Shown: positions 1 through 7,100, numbered from the stretch's first letter. The stretch: 13,447 bases of DNA from Prochloron sp. SP5CPC1 (GCA_014323965.1 JACONB010000003.1:23168-36614), one strand, 5' to 3'. Notes: a model not told the origin generated them from the letters alone. Program-made: numbers and translations.

Positions 1-1839
1 TTCTCTACTAGCAGCGTACCTCTGGGCTAAAAACAATTCTTCTTTGGGTACCAATTTTGCGATCGCCTCTGCTTCCTTTTGAGAATGTTCCAGACGCGCA
101 AAACCTATCTCTCCTTCCCTTAAACCTAAACCTCGGGTTTGCTTTCGCCATATATCAGCCAAGTTTCGTGTTCTATTTCCCCTTTCACCTTGCTTCTCAC
201 CAAGATAAACAGGATCAGCAAATACTGCTACTGTTTTTGTTCTGTCACTGCCCTTATTTTGGTAGCGCCGGATTTGAATTAAACTAGAAGCACTGGGTAA
301 AGTGACGATTTCCTTCTCTCTCAGTAATAGGGTAAAATCATCACCATAGAGAGAATAGAGAGCAGCAAAAGGTACATGTTCCAAAAAGAACCCATCCCCA
401 ATAACCAACAAACGTTTTTTGTCCTTTATTTTCTCCCCTACTGCGCCCAAAACCATCTTACTCAGAGCAGTTGTGGCTTTTTTCACCTCTTTTTTGCTCT
501 CTCTCTTGTGCGGTTCAGTGAAACATGCATATAATTCCCTGGCTGCTCCCTTAATTTCCCCCCTAGCCAATAAGATAAAAGAATGGTATCTTCATCCACC
601 ACCTCTTGCTGTATCTCCACTATCTTTAAAGGCTGAGGATATTTTAAAGATCCATAGAGGGGACTTTTCACCCTAATTTCCCCCTCCACTTCCCCTAACT
701 CTCTTTCCAGTTGGATAATTTCCTTGGACACCGCTTCCTGCTCTGATTCTGAAACTTCCTTCCTCTTATATTGAAGCTGATGAGCAATTTCCTCCCTGAT
801 ATCCCTTTCCTTCTCCAAGAGTGCTGGATCCACCCCTTGTTTAATCTTAGCAGTAGCCTCCCCCAATAGGTCCAAAAGCCCTCGCCCTCGTGCCCTTTCA
901 CTCACCTCCAGCCCTTGAGCATCCTCCCCCAACGCCATCAACAGATCCACGTATAATTCGTAATAATCCTGTTTAGGACTAAAGAAAGAAGTGCGCAGTT
1001 TCTCACTGCCAATATTAAGGCGCAACCCTTCCACAATCTCAATGACTGCTTTAATATGGGTAACAGCTCCTTGGATATTTCCTCTCTGAGACTCTACCCG
1101 AGCCATATGGTAGAGAATATTAGCCTCCACCTCCCGCTCTTCCACCTCCTGACTGATAGCTAAAGCTTCCTGGAACTTTTCTGTAGCTTTTTCCCACTCC
1201 TCTAAATAGAAGTAACTCTCCCCTATATTCTTCAGAGAGACAGCTTCTGTATGAGGGTATCCCGCTTCCCTAGCTTTAGCCAGCCCCTCGGTAAAAGTTT
1301 CCAGAGCTTCCCGGTATTGCCCCATGTTATTCTGAAGACTACCCATGTTATTCTTAGCTATAGCTACACCCCAGGGATAAGTAGCTTCCACCAGCCCGAC
1401 AGCTTCAGCGAACTTGTCCAGAGCCAGTTTAGATTTGTCTTCCGCCTCCTTCCTGTCCTCTCCCGTAGCAAACCCCCCACCCTCTCTAACAATCGCCCAA
1501 AGTTCCAGTGCTTGCTGACAGTAAACTGCTCCTTGATTATTCAGAATACCTGCCTTATAGAAATTAGCTTCCTCATTACTCCCTAAGTGACGGTTAAACA
1601 GCTCCAGCGCTTGGTCGTAGTCAAACAGAGCCGACTCTAACTGATCTAACTGCTTGTGCTGTGGTTTCCGCCTCCTTGCTCTTATCCCCTACCTCAGCCC
1701 ACAACTTACGAGCAGACTCCAACTGGAGAATTCCTTGTTGTATCGAATCAGCTTTTCCTTCCTGCAAAAGTTCCATCCCCTTCCCCAAAGTAACCTCAGC
1801 ACATTCCCGAATGCTCTCTAATTTAGTCAAATCTTCCAT
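1..1839 (-). pseudogene. Decayed TPR-CHAT protein gene, 3' end beyond window
   Basis: Three reading-frame segments together give one TPR-CHAT protein. The N-terminal segment starts at ATG 1839 (MEDLTKLESIRE) and is open to 1621. A second frame is open from about 1664 to 483 and holds tetratricopeptide repeats (FYKAGILNNQGAVY, VAIAKNNMGSLQNNMG, AVSLKNIGESYFYLEEW, ANILYHMARVESQRG) and the helical linker before CHAT (FFSPKQDYYELYVDLLM, ARGRGLLDLL). A third frame from about 560 to 1 holds the start of the CHAT caspase-like domain (RLLVIGDG, HVPFAALYS, LPSAS, SQKEAEAIA). The first break lies near 1640-1664. The second is at the run of six C at 558-563, where about 20 residues usual in this family are missing between DTILLSYWLG and EIKGAARELY, so it looks like a small deletion that also changes frame. 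The catalytic His/Cys region would lie left of position 1 and cannot be judged. CHAT-TPR proteins are protease-like signalling or effector proteins. Confidence 0.8.
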
Positions 1840-2026
1840 AATCCAAATACTGTCGATTTTTCAGCGTCTACACCTCTAATTATACCCGCTCCTGAGTATA
1901 AATATGAGTTTCACGAACCCAAAACTCTACATTCACTGTTACCCTAAGAGTGAGAATTCCGCCCAGAGCTAGAAATTATATCATCAGCAGCTATTACTAC
2001 CGTAGTCAAGATTAGGTCGTCTTTTC

Positions 2027-2206
2027 ATTGAGGTACAAGAACGTATTGTGGAACATTTGCGAGAGTATATTGAGCATTTGCAGGATGAAATGAGATGGAA
2101 TAATTCATTTCATCGTACCCAATCAAAACTTGTTGCTGCTGCTCAACGCGCAAAACTTGAAATTAAAGATGGGAAAGCTACCGCAATGGACTACGATGAG
2201 CTATGA
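2027..2206 (+). pseudogene. Antitoxin remnant of a RelE/HigB-type toxin-antitoxin pair
   Basis: An open frame, bounded by a stop at 2003, reads IEVQERIVEHLREYIEHL and then DEMRWNNSFHRTQSKL, ending KATAMDYDEL at TGA 2204-2206. It has no ATG near its natural start; the first in-frame ATG is internal at 2087-2089 and a GTG lies at 2048. I recognise the helical, charged C-terminal sequence as the small protein that precedes RelE/HigB-like toxins in cyanobacteria. The TGA overlaps the ATG of the toxin at 2203, the usual coupling in such pairs. The missing start and the truncated partner suggest a dead module. It could still be translated from GTG 2048. Confidence 0.5.
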
Positions 2207-2310
2207 AATCAGCCGTCCTTCCCTCCTTTTTTGCTGAGTATCAGCAGTTAAATGGTGCAATCCGACAAAGTGCCAGAAGAGTATATCGATTGTGGAGAGA
2301 GAATCCATGA
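2203..2310 (+). pseudogene. Truncated RelE/HigB-family toxin (N-terminal 35 residues)
   Basis: The frame opens at ATG 2203, overlapping the antitoxin stop, and encodes 35 residues beginning MKSAVLPSFFAEY and ending VYRLWRENP before TGA 2308-2310. The N-terminal helix with FFAEYQQL and IRQSARRVYRLW matches RelE/HigB-like mRNA-cleaving toxins, which normally run to about 85-95 residues. The beta-sheet and the catalytic C-terminal half are missing, so it cannot be an active toxin. The cut falls exactly where the next gene starts: the toxin TGA overlaps ATG 2307 of the PD-(D/E)XK-like gene, which suggests a deletion or insertion junction at about 2307. Confidence 0.65.
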
Positions 2311-2804
2311 GTTACACAATGAATGAAGCGGTAGCAGTAGGCAAACAAGCAACAGCGGATATTACTTTCTGGTTGCGAGGTTTGAGTCAGACTGTGAAGA
2401 TAGAAAATGTGGAAGATGACCCTAATTTTCAGCGCCTTGACGTAGATTTAATTTGGACAACCCATAAGGGACGCTACCAAATTGAGGTCAAGGGCGATCG
2501 CTATCACAAAACCGGTAACTTTTTCCTGGAAACCCACAGTAACAAGGAGAAAGGGACTCCTGGCTGTTTTATGTACACCCAGGCAGACTTGCTTTTCTAC
2601 TACTTCGTCGTTCCCCGTACCCTTTATATTCTCCCCGTACCAGCAACGAGACCATGGTTTCAGGCGCGAATTGACCAATTTAGGCAACGTAGCACCACAA
2701 CCCCGGTTGGAAACCGGTACTACACCACAGTAGGACGTTTGGTACCCATTAAAACAGTCATAGAAGAAATTCCAACCGTTACCCGTTACCAATTGCCAGA
2801 GTAA
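2307..2804 (+). CDS. Conserved cyanobacterial protein with PD-(D/E)XK nuclease-like core
   Basis: A 165-residue protein. I start it at ATG 2307 because GGAG at 2294-2297 lies at a good Shine-Dalgarno distance; an upstream in-frame GTG (2292) and a downstream ATG (2319) are alternatives. The sequence RLDVDLIW (D45, D47) followed 13 residues later by IEVKGDRY (E60, K62) looks like the D-x(n)-ExK metal site of the PD-(D/E)XK superfamily. Aromatic segments follow (CFMYTQADLLFYYFV, TLYILPVPATRPWF), and the C terminus is TRYQLPE. I have seen this type as a conserved hypothetical in cyanobacteria, with no function I can name. It could be a nuclease or a nuclease-fold protein; no methyltransferase or other restriction partner is nearby. 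It appears intact and sits between a dead toxin gene and cpeBA. Confidence 0.75.
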   Translation: MSYTMNEAVAVGKQATADITFWLRGLSQTVKIENVEDDPNFQRLDVDLIWTTHKGRYQIEVKGDRYHKTGNFFLETHSNKEKGTPGCFMYTQADLLFYYFVVPRTLYILPVPATRPWFQARIDQFRQRSTTTPVGNRYYTTVGRLVPIKTVIEEIPTVTRYQLPE

Positions 2805-2981
2805 AAAACGCTATAACCAAACCACAGTGTACACTTCAGCCACTAGATCATTGAAATAGTTACGAAATATTACTTTGTTTGTAATAATCGATACAAGGCT
2901 CAGATAGTGCCCTATGGTAGATATTGGCTACTCAAACAGAGATAAGCCGAGTCCAAGTTTTAACTTAGAGGAAAAAAATAA
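2805..2981 (+). promoter_or_regulatory. Upstream control region of cpeBA
   Basis: This 177-bp gap must hold the cpeBA promoter. It contains the 8-bp palindrome GTGTACAC at 2827-2834 and an inverted repeat TTGTA (2879-2883) / TACAA (2892-2896) with an 8-bp spacer; either could bind a regulator. TTAGAGGA at 2965-2972 is a good ribosome binding site 9 bases before ATG 2982. No clear -35/-10 pair is seen, which would fit an activator-dependent promoter, as known for light-regulated cpeBA operons that need CpeR. The operator assignment is inference. Confidence 0.45.
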
Positions 2982-3515
2982 ATGCTTGACGCTTTTTCCA
3001 GAGCTGTAGTAGCAGCAGATACCAAAACAGCCCCTATCGGCGCTGCTGAAATCGCTGAACTGAAGACATTCATCGCCAATGGTAACAAACGCCTTGATGT
3101 AGTTAACGCTATCTCCAGCAATGCTAGCTGTATCGTTTCCGATGCGGTTTCTGGGATGATCTGCGAAAACACCGGTTTAATTCAATCTGGTGGTAACTGC
3201 TACCCCAACCGCCGCATGGCTGCTTGCTTGCGGGATGGGGAAATCATCCTCCGCTACGTTGCCTATGCTGTTTTAGCTGGGGATGCTTCTGTTCTGGAAG
3301 ATCGCTGCTTAAATGGTCTGAAAGAGACTTACACCGCTCTAGGTGTCCCCACCACCTCAACAGCTCGCGCAGTTGGCATTATGAAGGCTGCCACTGTTGC
3401 TTTTGCGAACAACACCGCTTCCAAGCGCAAGTCAGACTACATTTCCGGTGACTGCTCTTCCCTAGCTGCTGAAGCAGCAAGCTACTTCGATCGCGTTATC
3501 GCCGCTGTTAGCTAG
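2982..3515 (+). CDS. cpeB: C-phycoerythrin beta subunit
   Basis: Beta chain of phycoerythrin, the green-absorbing rod protein of the phycobilisome on the thylakoid surface. It pairs with CpeA to form alpha-beta monomers and hexamers. The 177-residue product starts MLDAFSRAVVAAD. It keeps the bilin cysteines C50 and C61 (doubly linked chromophore), C82 (in RRMAACLRDGE) and C158 (in SGDCSSL), plus N72 in GGNCYPN, the asparagine methylated in phycobiliprotein beta chains. The C-terminal loop before C158 is short (TASKRKSDYISGDC). The total length equals red-algal B-phycoerythrin beta and is about 7 residues less than the 184 usual in C-phycoerythrin of Fremyella type. It is the first gene of a two-gene operon with cpeA, 61 bp apart. 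Codon use is regular and the gene looks fully intact. Confidence 0.97.
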   Translation: MLDAFSRAVVAADTKTAPIGAAEIAELKTFIANGNKRLDVVNAISSNASCIVSDAVSGMICENTGLIQSGGNCYPNRRMAACLRDGEIILRYVAYAVLAGDASVLEDRCLNGLKETYTALGVPTTSTARAVGIMKAATVAFANNTASKRKSDYISGDCSSLAAEAASYFDRVIAAVS

Positions 3516-3576
3516 TCCTTAGTTAAACCCATTTAAATCAACATCAGATAAACTTCAATCTGGAGATAGTAAACAA

Positions 3577-4071
3577 ATGAAATCAGTTGTCACCACAGTC
3601 ATTTCTGCTGCTGATGCAGCAGGTCGTTTTCCCAGCAGCTCTGACTTAGAGTCCGTTCAAGGTAGCCTGCAACGGGCTGCTGCTCGCATGGAAGCTGCTG
3701 AAAAGTTAGCTGCCAATATTGATGCAGTTGCTCAAGAAGGCTACAATGCTTGCTTCAAGAAGTATCCCTACTTGAACGAAACTGGTGAAGCAGGTGAGAA
3801 CCAAGTTAAGAAAGATAAGTGTCTTCGTGACATCAAACATTACTTACGCTTAATCAACTACTGCTTAGTAGTTGGGGGTACTGGTCCCCTTGATGAGTGG
3901 GGTATTGCAGGTGCTCGCGAAGTATATCGGGCTTTAAATCTGCCCACCGCTCCTTACGTTACAGCCATGACTTTCATGCGCGATCGCGGTTGTGCTCCTC
4001 GCGATATGTCTGCTCAAGCTCTGGTTGAGTACAATGGTCTTCTTGACTACGTAATCAACTCTTTGTCCTAG
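3577..4071 (+). CDS. cpeA: C-phycoerythrin alpha subunit
   Basis: Alpha chain of phycoerythrin, 164 residues, the standard family length, starting MKSVVTTVISAADAAGRF. It carries the two phycoerythrobilin attachment cysteines: C82 (DKCLRDIKHYLRL) and C139 (RGCAPRDM). The conserved GGTGPLDEWGIAG and LPTAPYV segments are present. GGAG at 3562-3565 is the ribosome binding site. It follows cpeB and is followed by a strong hairpin, so the operon appears to be only cpeBA. No linker (cpeCDE) or bilin lyase gene (cpeYZ, cpeS/T) follows, so these must be elsewhere in the genome. Confidence 0.97.
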   Translation: MKSVVTTVISAADAAGRFPSSSDLESVQGSLQRAAARMEAAEKLAANIDAVAQEGYNACFKKYPYLNETGEAGENQVKKDKCLRDIKHYLRLINYCLVVGGTGPLDEWGIAGAREVYRALNLPTAPYVTAMTFMRDRGCAPRDMSAQALVEYNGLLDYVINSLS

Positions 4072-4111
4072 TCTAATAGCTTGACTGGATAGTGAGTACT
4101 CATTGAGTACT

Positions 4112-4155
4112 AAGGGACTTTAAGGTTGATGCCTAAAGTCCCTTAAATTTTTATT
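4112..4155 (+). terminator. Intrinsic terminator of cpeBA
   Basis: A perfect 11-bp stem, AAGGGACTTTA (4112-4122) with TAAAGTCCCTT (4134-4144), closes an 11-base loop. The stem can extend by a GG/CC pair with one bulged A. AAATTTTTATT follows. It lies 40 bp after the cpeA stop and overlaps the stop codon of the convergent kinase fragment, so it may act in both directions. Confidence 0.85.
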
Positions 4156-4502
4156 GTAATTAGACGTAATTTTACTAAACACTTTACTTCTGTATTTAGC
4201 ATAAGAAAGTTTTTTTTATTTTTTTCAGATATACTATTTATAGTTAAACTACCACCATATAATTCAGCGATCCGCTTGGAGATTGCCAAACCTAAACCGG
4301 ACCCTTGTTGTTCGTAAATTTCTCGCTTAAATTGCATGTAAGCCCCGACTCTTTTAATTTCCATCGCCGTCATTCCTCGACCGCGATCACCTACTTCTAA
4401 GATAAATTTATCCTCTTTAATGCTGCTGCGCACCTGTACTGGTGTTCCGTGGCTTGAATACTTAAACCCATTATCAATTAATTCCTCGGCAATTTTTGTC
4501 AA
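4143..4502 (-). pseudogene. Histidine kinase C-terminal ATPase fragment
   Basis: This encodes only the HATPase_c domain of a sensor histidine kinase: N-box KIAEELIDNGFKYSS, G1 box GDRGRGM and G2 box GSGLGLAISKRIAELYGG. The frame is open upstream only to a TAG at 4518-4520 (residues DYLIWLTK). The only start choice is TTG 4502, and no dimerisation/His box, receiver or sensor domain precedes it. The C terminus after LTINSISEK (NKKNFLMLNTEV) does not look like the usual end of the domain and may be frameshifted in the A/T runs at 4205-4225. Without the phospho-accepting His it cannot be a working kinase on its own, so a remnant of a longer sensor or hybrid kinase is most likely. It converges on cpeBA. 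Confidence 0.75.
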
Positions 4503-4682
4503 CCATATCAGATAATCCTATCTAATGAGGCCGATTTTAAACCCCTTTATTGAACTTATTGGGAAATACTAAAACAAAAGACTGAAAACTTTGCAGAGAG
4601 AAAATTTTAGTTGTTTTTACGAATTAATCTCTTAAATGCTTACTGTAATTTAGTTTGAAGGATTTATTTGGAATTATTTCCC

Positions 4683-4917
4683 AGCAGGTGGCAGACCGTA
4701 GCAGAAGATGGTGTCAGCACCCTGCTCTGAGCTGCTCCGTAGCTCTCGTGCCTCTAATTTTTAGATAGCTGACCAGCAAGAATGCGTCCCTAGGCTTTTG
4801 GCCCTGTCGCTTGCAATTAAACAGTTTTACTCCGGGTAAGACAGTGTTGCAAACCTAACAAGCTTGGAAAACATTGAGTGAGCGAACTTAACCCTAGCAA
4901 TAGGAGTACTCACGATT
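4683..4917 (+). ncRNA. HEARO / omega RNA of the IscB element
   Basis: The region directly 5' of iscB is rich in nested stems, as expected for HEARO (omega) RNAs, which guide IscB nucleases. Stems seen: AGCAGG (4683-4688) / CCTGCT (4721-4726); GCAC (4717-4720) / GTGC (4748-4751) enclosing GAGCT (4729-4733) / AGCTC (4741-4745), an alternative to the first; TTGCAA (4811-4816) / TTGCAA (4847-4852) enclosing GTTTTAC (4824-4830) / GTAAGAC (4836-4842) with loop TCCGG; and GTGAG (4878-4882) / CTCAC (4909-4913) enclosing CCTA-GCAA-TAGG (4893-4904), a GNRA tetraloop hairpin. The RNA therefore ends 4 bases before the iscB start position. The guide should be copied from flanking DNA at the 5' end, around 4660-4685; the exact boundary is not certain. 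Family membership is from position and structure, not from a model search. Confidence 0.78.
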
Positions 4918-6174
4918 ATACGTGTATTTGTTTTAGACAGCAATAGAAAACCGCTGGACCCTTGTCACCCTGCAAGAGCGAGAATATTGCTCAAGGAAGG
5001 AAGAGCAAAAGTGTTGAGGCGGTATCCATTTGCTATCATTATGCAAGACCTGGAGTTAGAGAATTGTGCAACCCACAATCATCAACTTAAAATAGACCCA
5101 GGGGCCAAAACAACAGGGTTGGCGATTGTCCAGAATCACCGAGTTGTTTGGGCTGCTGAACTGACTCATAGAGGGATCCAAATCCGAGATGCCTTAACCT
5201 CCAGAAGGCAGCTGAGACGCTCTCGTCGCAACCGTAAAACTCGGTATCGTCAGCCCAGATTCCTAAACCGAAGAAAGCCAAAAGGTTGGTTACCACCAAG
5301 CCTCATGTCGCGGGTCTATAACATCTTGACTTGGGTCAAAAAACTGATTCGATGTTGCCCAATAACGGGTATTTCTCAAGAATTAGTTCTGTTTGATACC
5401 CAGAAAATGCAAAACTCTGAAATTTCAGGGGCTAAGTACCAGCAAGGTACTTTGTGGGGGTACGAGTTGCGAGAATACCTCCTGGAAAAATGAAATCGAA
5501 CCTGTGCTTATTGTGGAGCAAAAGACGTCCGATTAGAGATAGAGCACATTTTGCCAAAATCGAAAGGAGGCTCTGACAGGGTATCGAACTTGGCGATTGC
5601 TTGTCATAGTTGTAACCAAGCCAAGGGGAACCAAAAGATAGAACAGTTTTTATCAGGTAAGCCGTCAATTCTCAAACGAATTCTATCTCAAGCCAAGAGA
5701 CCTTTAGCTGATACAGCAGCAGTAAATGCCACCCGATGGAGGTTGTACGACGAACTAAAGTTAACTGGATTCCCAGTTGAAGTGGGTTCAGGGGGCTTGA
5801 CTAAATACAACCGCTGCCGTCAAAACTTGCCTAAAACTCACTGGTTGGATGCCTCTAACGTTGGACATGTCGAGACTCTGTATGTCGAGTACTACCAACC
5901 CTTGTTGATTACAGCCAAAGGGCATGGAACCAGACAGATTTGTAGGACAGACAAGTTTGGATTTCCCAAACGGCACTGAGAGAGAAAGAAAATCCACAAG
6001 GGTTTTCAAACCGGAGAAATAGTTAAAGCTGTTGTCACCAAAGGAAAGAAAATTGGCACTTATGTTGGTAGAGTTGCTACCAGAGCATCTGGGTCTTTTA
6101 ATATTTCAACCACCAATGGTTTAATACAAGGAATTAGCCATAAATATTGCCAAGCTATCCACAGCCAAGCTTAG
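4918..6174 (+). pseudogene. iscB: iscB, RNA-guided RuvC/HNH nuclease gene with lost start and two nonsense codons
   Basis: One frame of 419 codons encodes IscB, the OMEGA nuclease family ancestral to Cas9. The N-terminal PLMP region reads RVFVLDSNRKPLDPCHPARA. RuvC I is KIDPGAKTTGLAI (D60), followed by an arginine-rich bridge helix (RRQLRRSRRNRKTRYR, 96-111). RuvC II is ISQELVLFDTQ (E155). The HNH domain (196-233) has CAYC, EIEHILPKSKGG (H210) and CHSCN. RuvC III is KTHWLDA (H308, D311). The C-terminal domain includes FQTGEIVKAVV. All catalytic residues are present. Three lesions stop expression: the start is ATA (4918-4920) where ATG is expected; codon 192 is TGA (5491-5493) where the family has Trp (LEK-W-NR); and codon 354 is TGA (5977-5979) where Arg is expected (PKRH-R). 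No indel is seen. No TnpA-type transposase gene is nearby. Confidence 0.92.
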
Positions 6175-6210
6175 AATTGCGGGCTATCTGTAAAACCCCT
6201 TCAGGGTTTC
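6175..6210 (-). repeat. Dispersed palindromic repeat, copy A (iscB right end)
   Basis: The repeat unit, read on the minus strand here, is GAAACCCTGAAGGGGTTTTA, a 2-5 base variable joint, then GATAGCCCGCAATT. It contains the hairpin AAACCC/GGGTTT. It matches copies B (6793-6830) and C (8133-8180) almost base for base, in the opposite orientation. It starts immediately after the iscB TAG, as a right-end sequence of the element would. Confidence 0.8.
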
Positions 6211-6229
6211 CATATTACCGAGTCCGTAG

Positions 6230-6288
6230 GGTGGGCAATTGTAACAAAATTTGATCCTATTATGAGAGTAAATTGATTATTGCCCACC
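6230..6288. repeat. Inverted repeat GGTGGGCAAT...ATTGCCCACC
   Basis: Perfect 10-bp arms (6230-6239 and 6279-6288) flank a 39-bp AT-rich centre. It resembles the small GTAGGGTGGGCA-type palindromic repeats scattered in many cyanobacterial genomes, possibly miniature mobile elements. No coding potential is seen inside. Confidence 0.65.
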
Positions 6289-6351
6289 GCACCATTTATC
6301 CCGCCTGGCAAATTAATTGCTCATATTGAGAGCCGTCCGCCCAAAATATAG

Positions 6352-6372
6352 CAGTTAGCAGTGACCAGTGAC
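6352..6372. repeat. Heptamer tandem repeat (STRR type)
   Basis: Three consecutive heptamers, CAGTTAG, CAGTGAC and CAGTGAC, followed by CAAGG. This is the short tandemly repeated repetitive (STRR) pattern known from filamentous cyanobacteria. Confidence 0.75.
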
Positions 6373-6477
6373 CAAGGTAGTGATAACCCCACCTTGACAG
6401 CAGCTATTGGTTTGCTATACTAATAATTGAAAGTTTCATGGGTAATTTGAACTATATTTGGACGACAAAGGCGTCTC

Positions 6478-6642
6478 AATGCAATTGAAATTAATTCTAA
6501 GTATGACACGGCTTATTACAACCGAGGCTGTGCTTACTCTGACTTAGAAAATAAACAGCAAGCAATATCAGATTATTCCCGAGCCTGTGAAATTAATCCC
6601 AAGTATAACGACACCCAATACCGAAATGATATTTATAAATAA
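6478..6642 (+). pseudogene. TPR-protein 3' remnant
   Basis: A 54-codon open stretch ending at TAA 6640-6642 reads AIEINSKYDTAYYNRGCAYS, then DLENKQQAISDYSRACEINP. This is one complete tetratricopeptide repeat with the canonical AYYNRG and A-x-x-DY-x-RA-x-EINP pattern plus the end of another. There is no start codon and the frame is closed a few codons upstream, so this is a leftover of a longer TPR gene. It occupies the middle of an otherwise gene-free stretch (6211-6884) with no other coding signal. Confidence 0.7.
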
Positions 6643-6792
6643 ACCCAATGCAAGGAAGGGCAAAGACGGCTGAAAACGTTGCTCAAAAATATTGTATCTT
6701 ATTTTAAAATAACTATTAATTTTGAGATTAAAATTGTAAGTTAGTGTTTTTGGATTTCCCGACCCCCGACCCCCTCCGTAGCGCTATAATAT

Positions 6793-6830
6793 TAAAACCC
6801 TGTAGGGGTTTGATAAGGTAGCCCGCAATT
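6793..6830 (+). repeat. Dispersed palindromic repeat, copy B
   Basis: TAAAACCCTGTAGGGGTTTG, then ATAAGGTAGCCCGCAATT: the same repeat as copies A and C with a few substitutions. The hairpin AAACCC/GGGTTT is kept. The outer GCCCGC arm lacks a clean partner here. It lies 55 bp upstream of the antitoxin-like gene at 6885. Confidence 0.8.
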
Positions 6831-6884
6831 TAGGTTAAGGGCGTGCAGCGGGATCGCCCCATACCTCTGCTTGAGTGAGAGACA

Positions 6885-7100
6885 ATGCAAGTTAAAGATT
6901 TGACTATAGAAGAATTTAGAGGCTTTATTCAGGAAACAGTGACTGAAACCCTAGAAATACTGTTGAGGGATCGTGATGAAGATGAACAGCTAAAACCAGA
7001 GGTTGTGCAGGAGTTGATTGAATCCCTACAGCGCACTCAGGGCGGGGAGCCTGGTATTTCTGCGAACGTAGTAGCAAAGAAACTTGGTCTGAAGTGGTAA
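6885..7100 (+). CDS. RelB-like antitoxin (small cyanobacterial antitoxin family)
   Basis: A 71-residue acidic protein starting MQVKDLTIEEFRGFIQETV and ending ANVVAKKLGLKW. The MQVKDLT-EEF start, glutamate-rich helix and VAKKLGL end match a small protein family that in cyanobacteria sits directly before RelE-type toxin genes. Its stop overlaps the GTG start of the following frame by 7 bases, a typical coupled toxin-antitoxin arrangement. It would neutralise the toxin by binding it and probably repress its own promoter. The gene itself looks intact, but the toxin is truncated, so any present role would be as an orphan antitoxin. No strong ribosome binding site is seen before ATG 6885 (GAGTGAGAGACA). 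Confidence 0.65.
   Translation: MQVKDLTIEEFRGFIQETVTETLEILLRDRDEDEQLKPEVVQELIESLQRTQGGEPGISANVVAKKLGLKW

Larger units (their letters stand above)
4683..6210 (+). mobile_element. IscB (IS200/IS605-associated) element, defective
   Basis: The omega RNA, the iscB frame and a palindromic end-like repeat (6175-6210) that begins at the base after the iscB stop codon form one unit. IscB genes are carried by IS200/IS605-type elements and are usually mobilised in trans by a Y1 transposase, which is absent here. The left end is set only approximately by the start of RNA structure; the right end rests on the repeat, which also occurs alone at 6793 and 8133. No target duplication is expected for this transposon class, so the edges cannot be proven from one copy. 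Confidence 0.6.

Noticed and set aside
57..676. Plus-strand open frames across the CHAT region
   Set aside because: They are antisense to the CHAT domain coding sequence and have no recognisable protein pattern.
2448..2792. 114-residue minus-strand frame
   Set aside because: It lies wholly antisense to the PD-(D/E)XK-like gene, which has a good ribosome site and family resemblance.
5491..5979. TGA read as Trp (recoding) to rescue iscB
   Set aside because: glmM, chlM and the antitoxin remnant use TGA as a normal stop, and the second internal TGA stands where Arg, not Trp, is expected.
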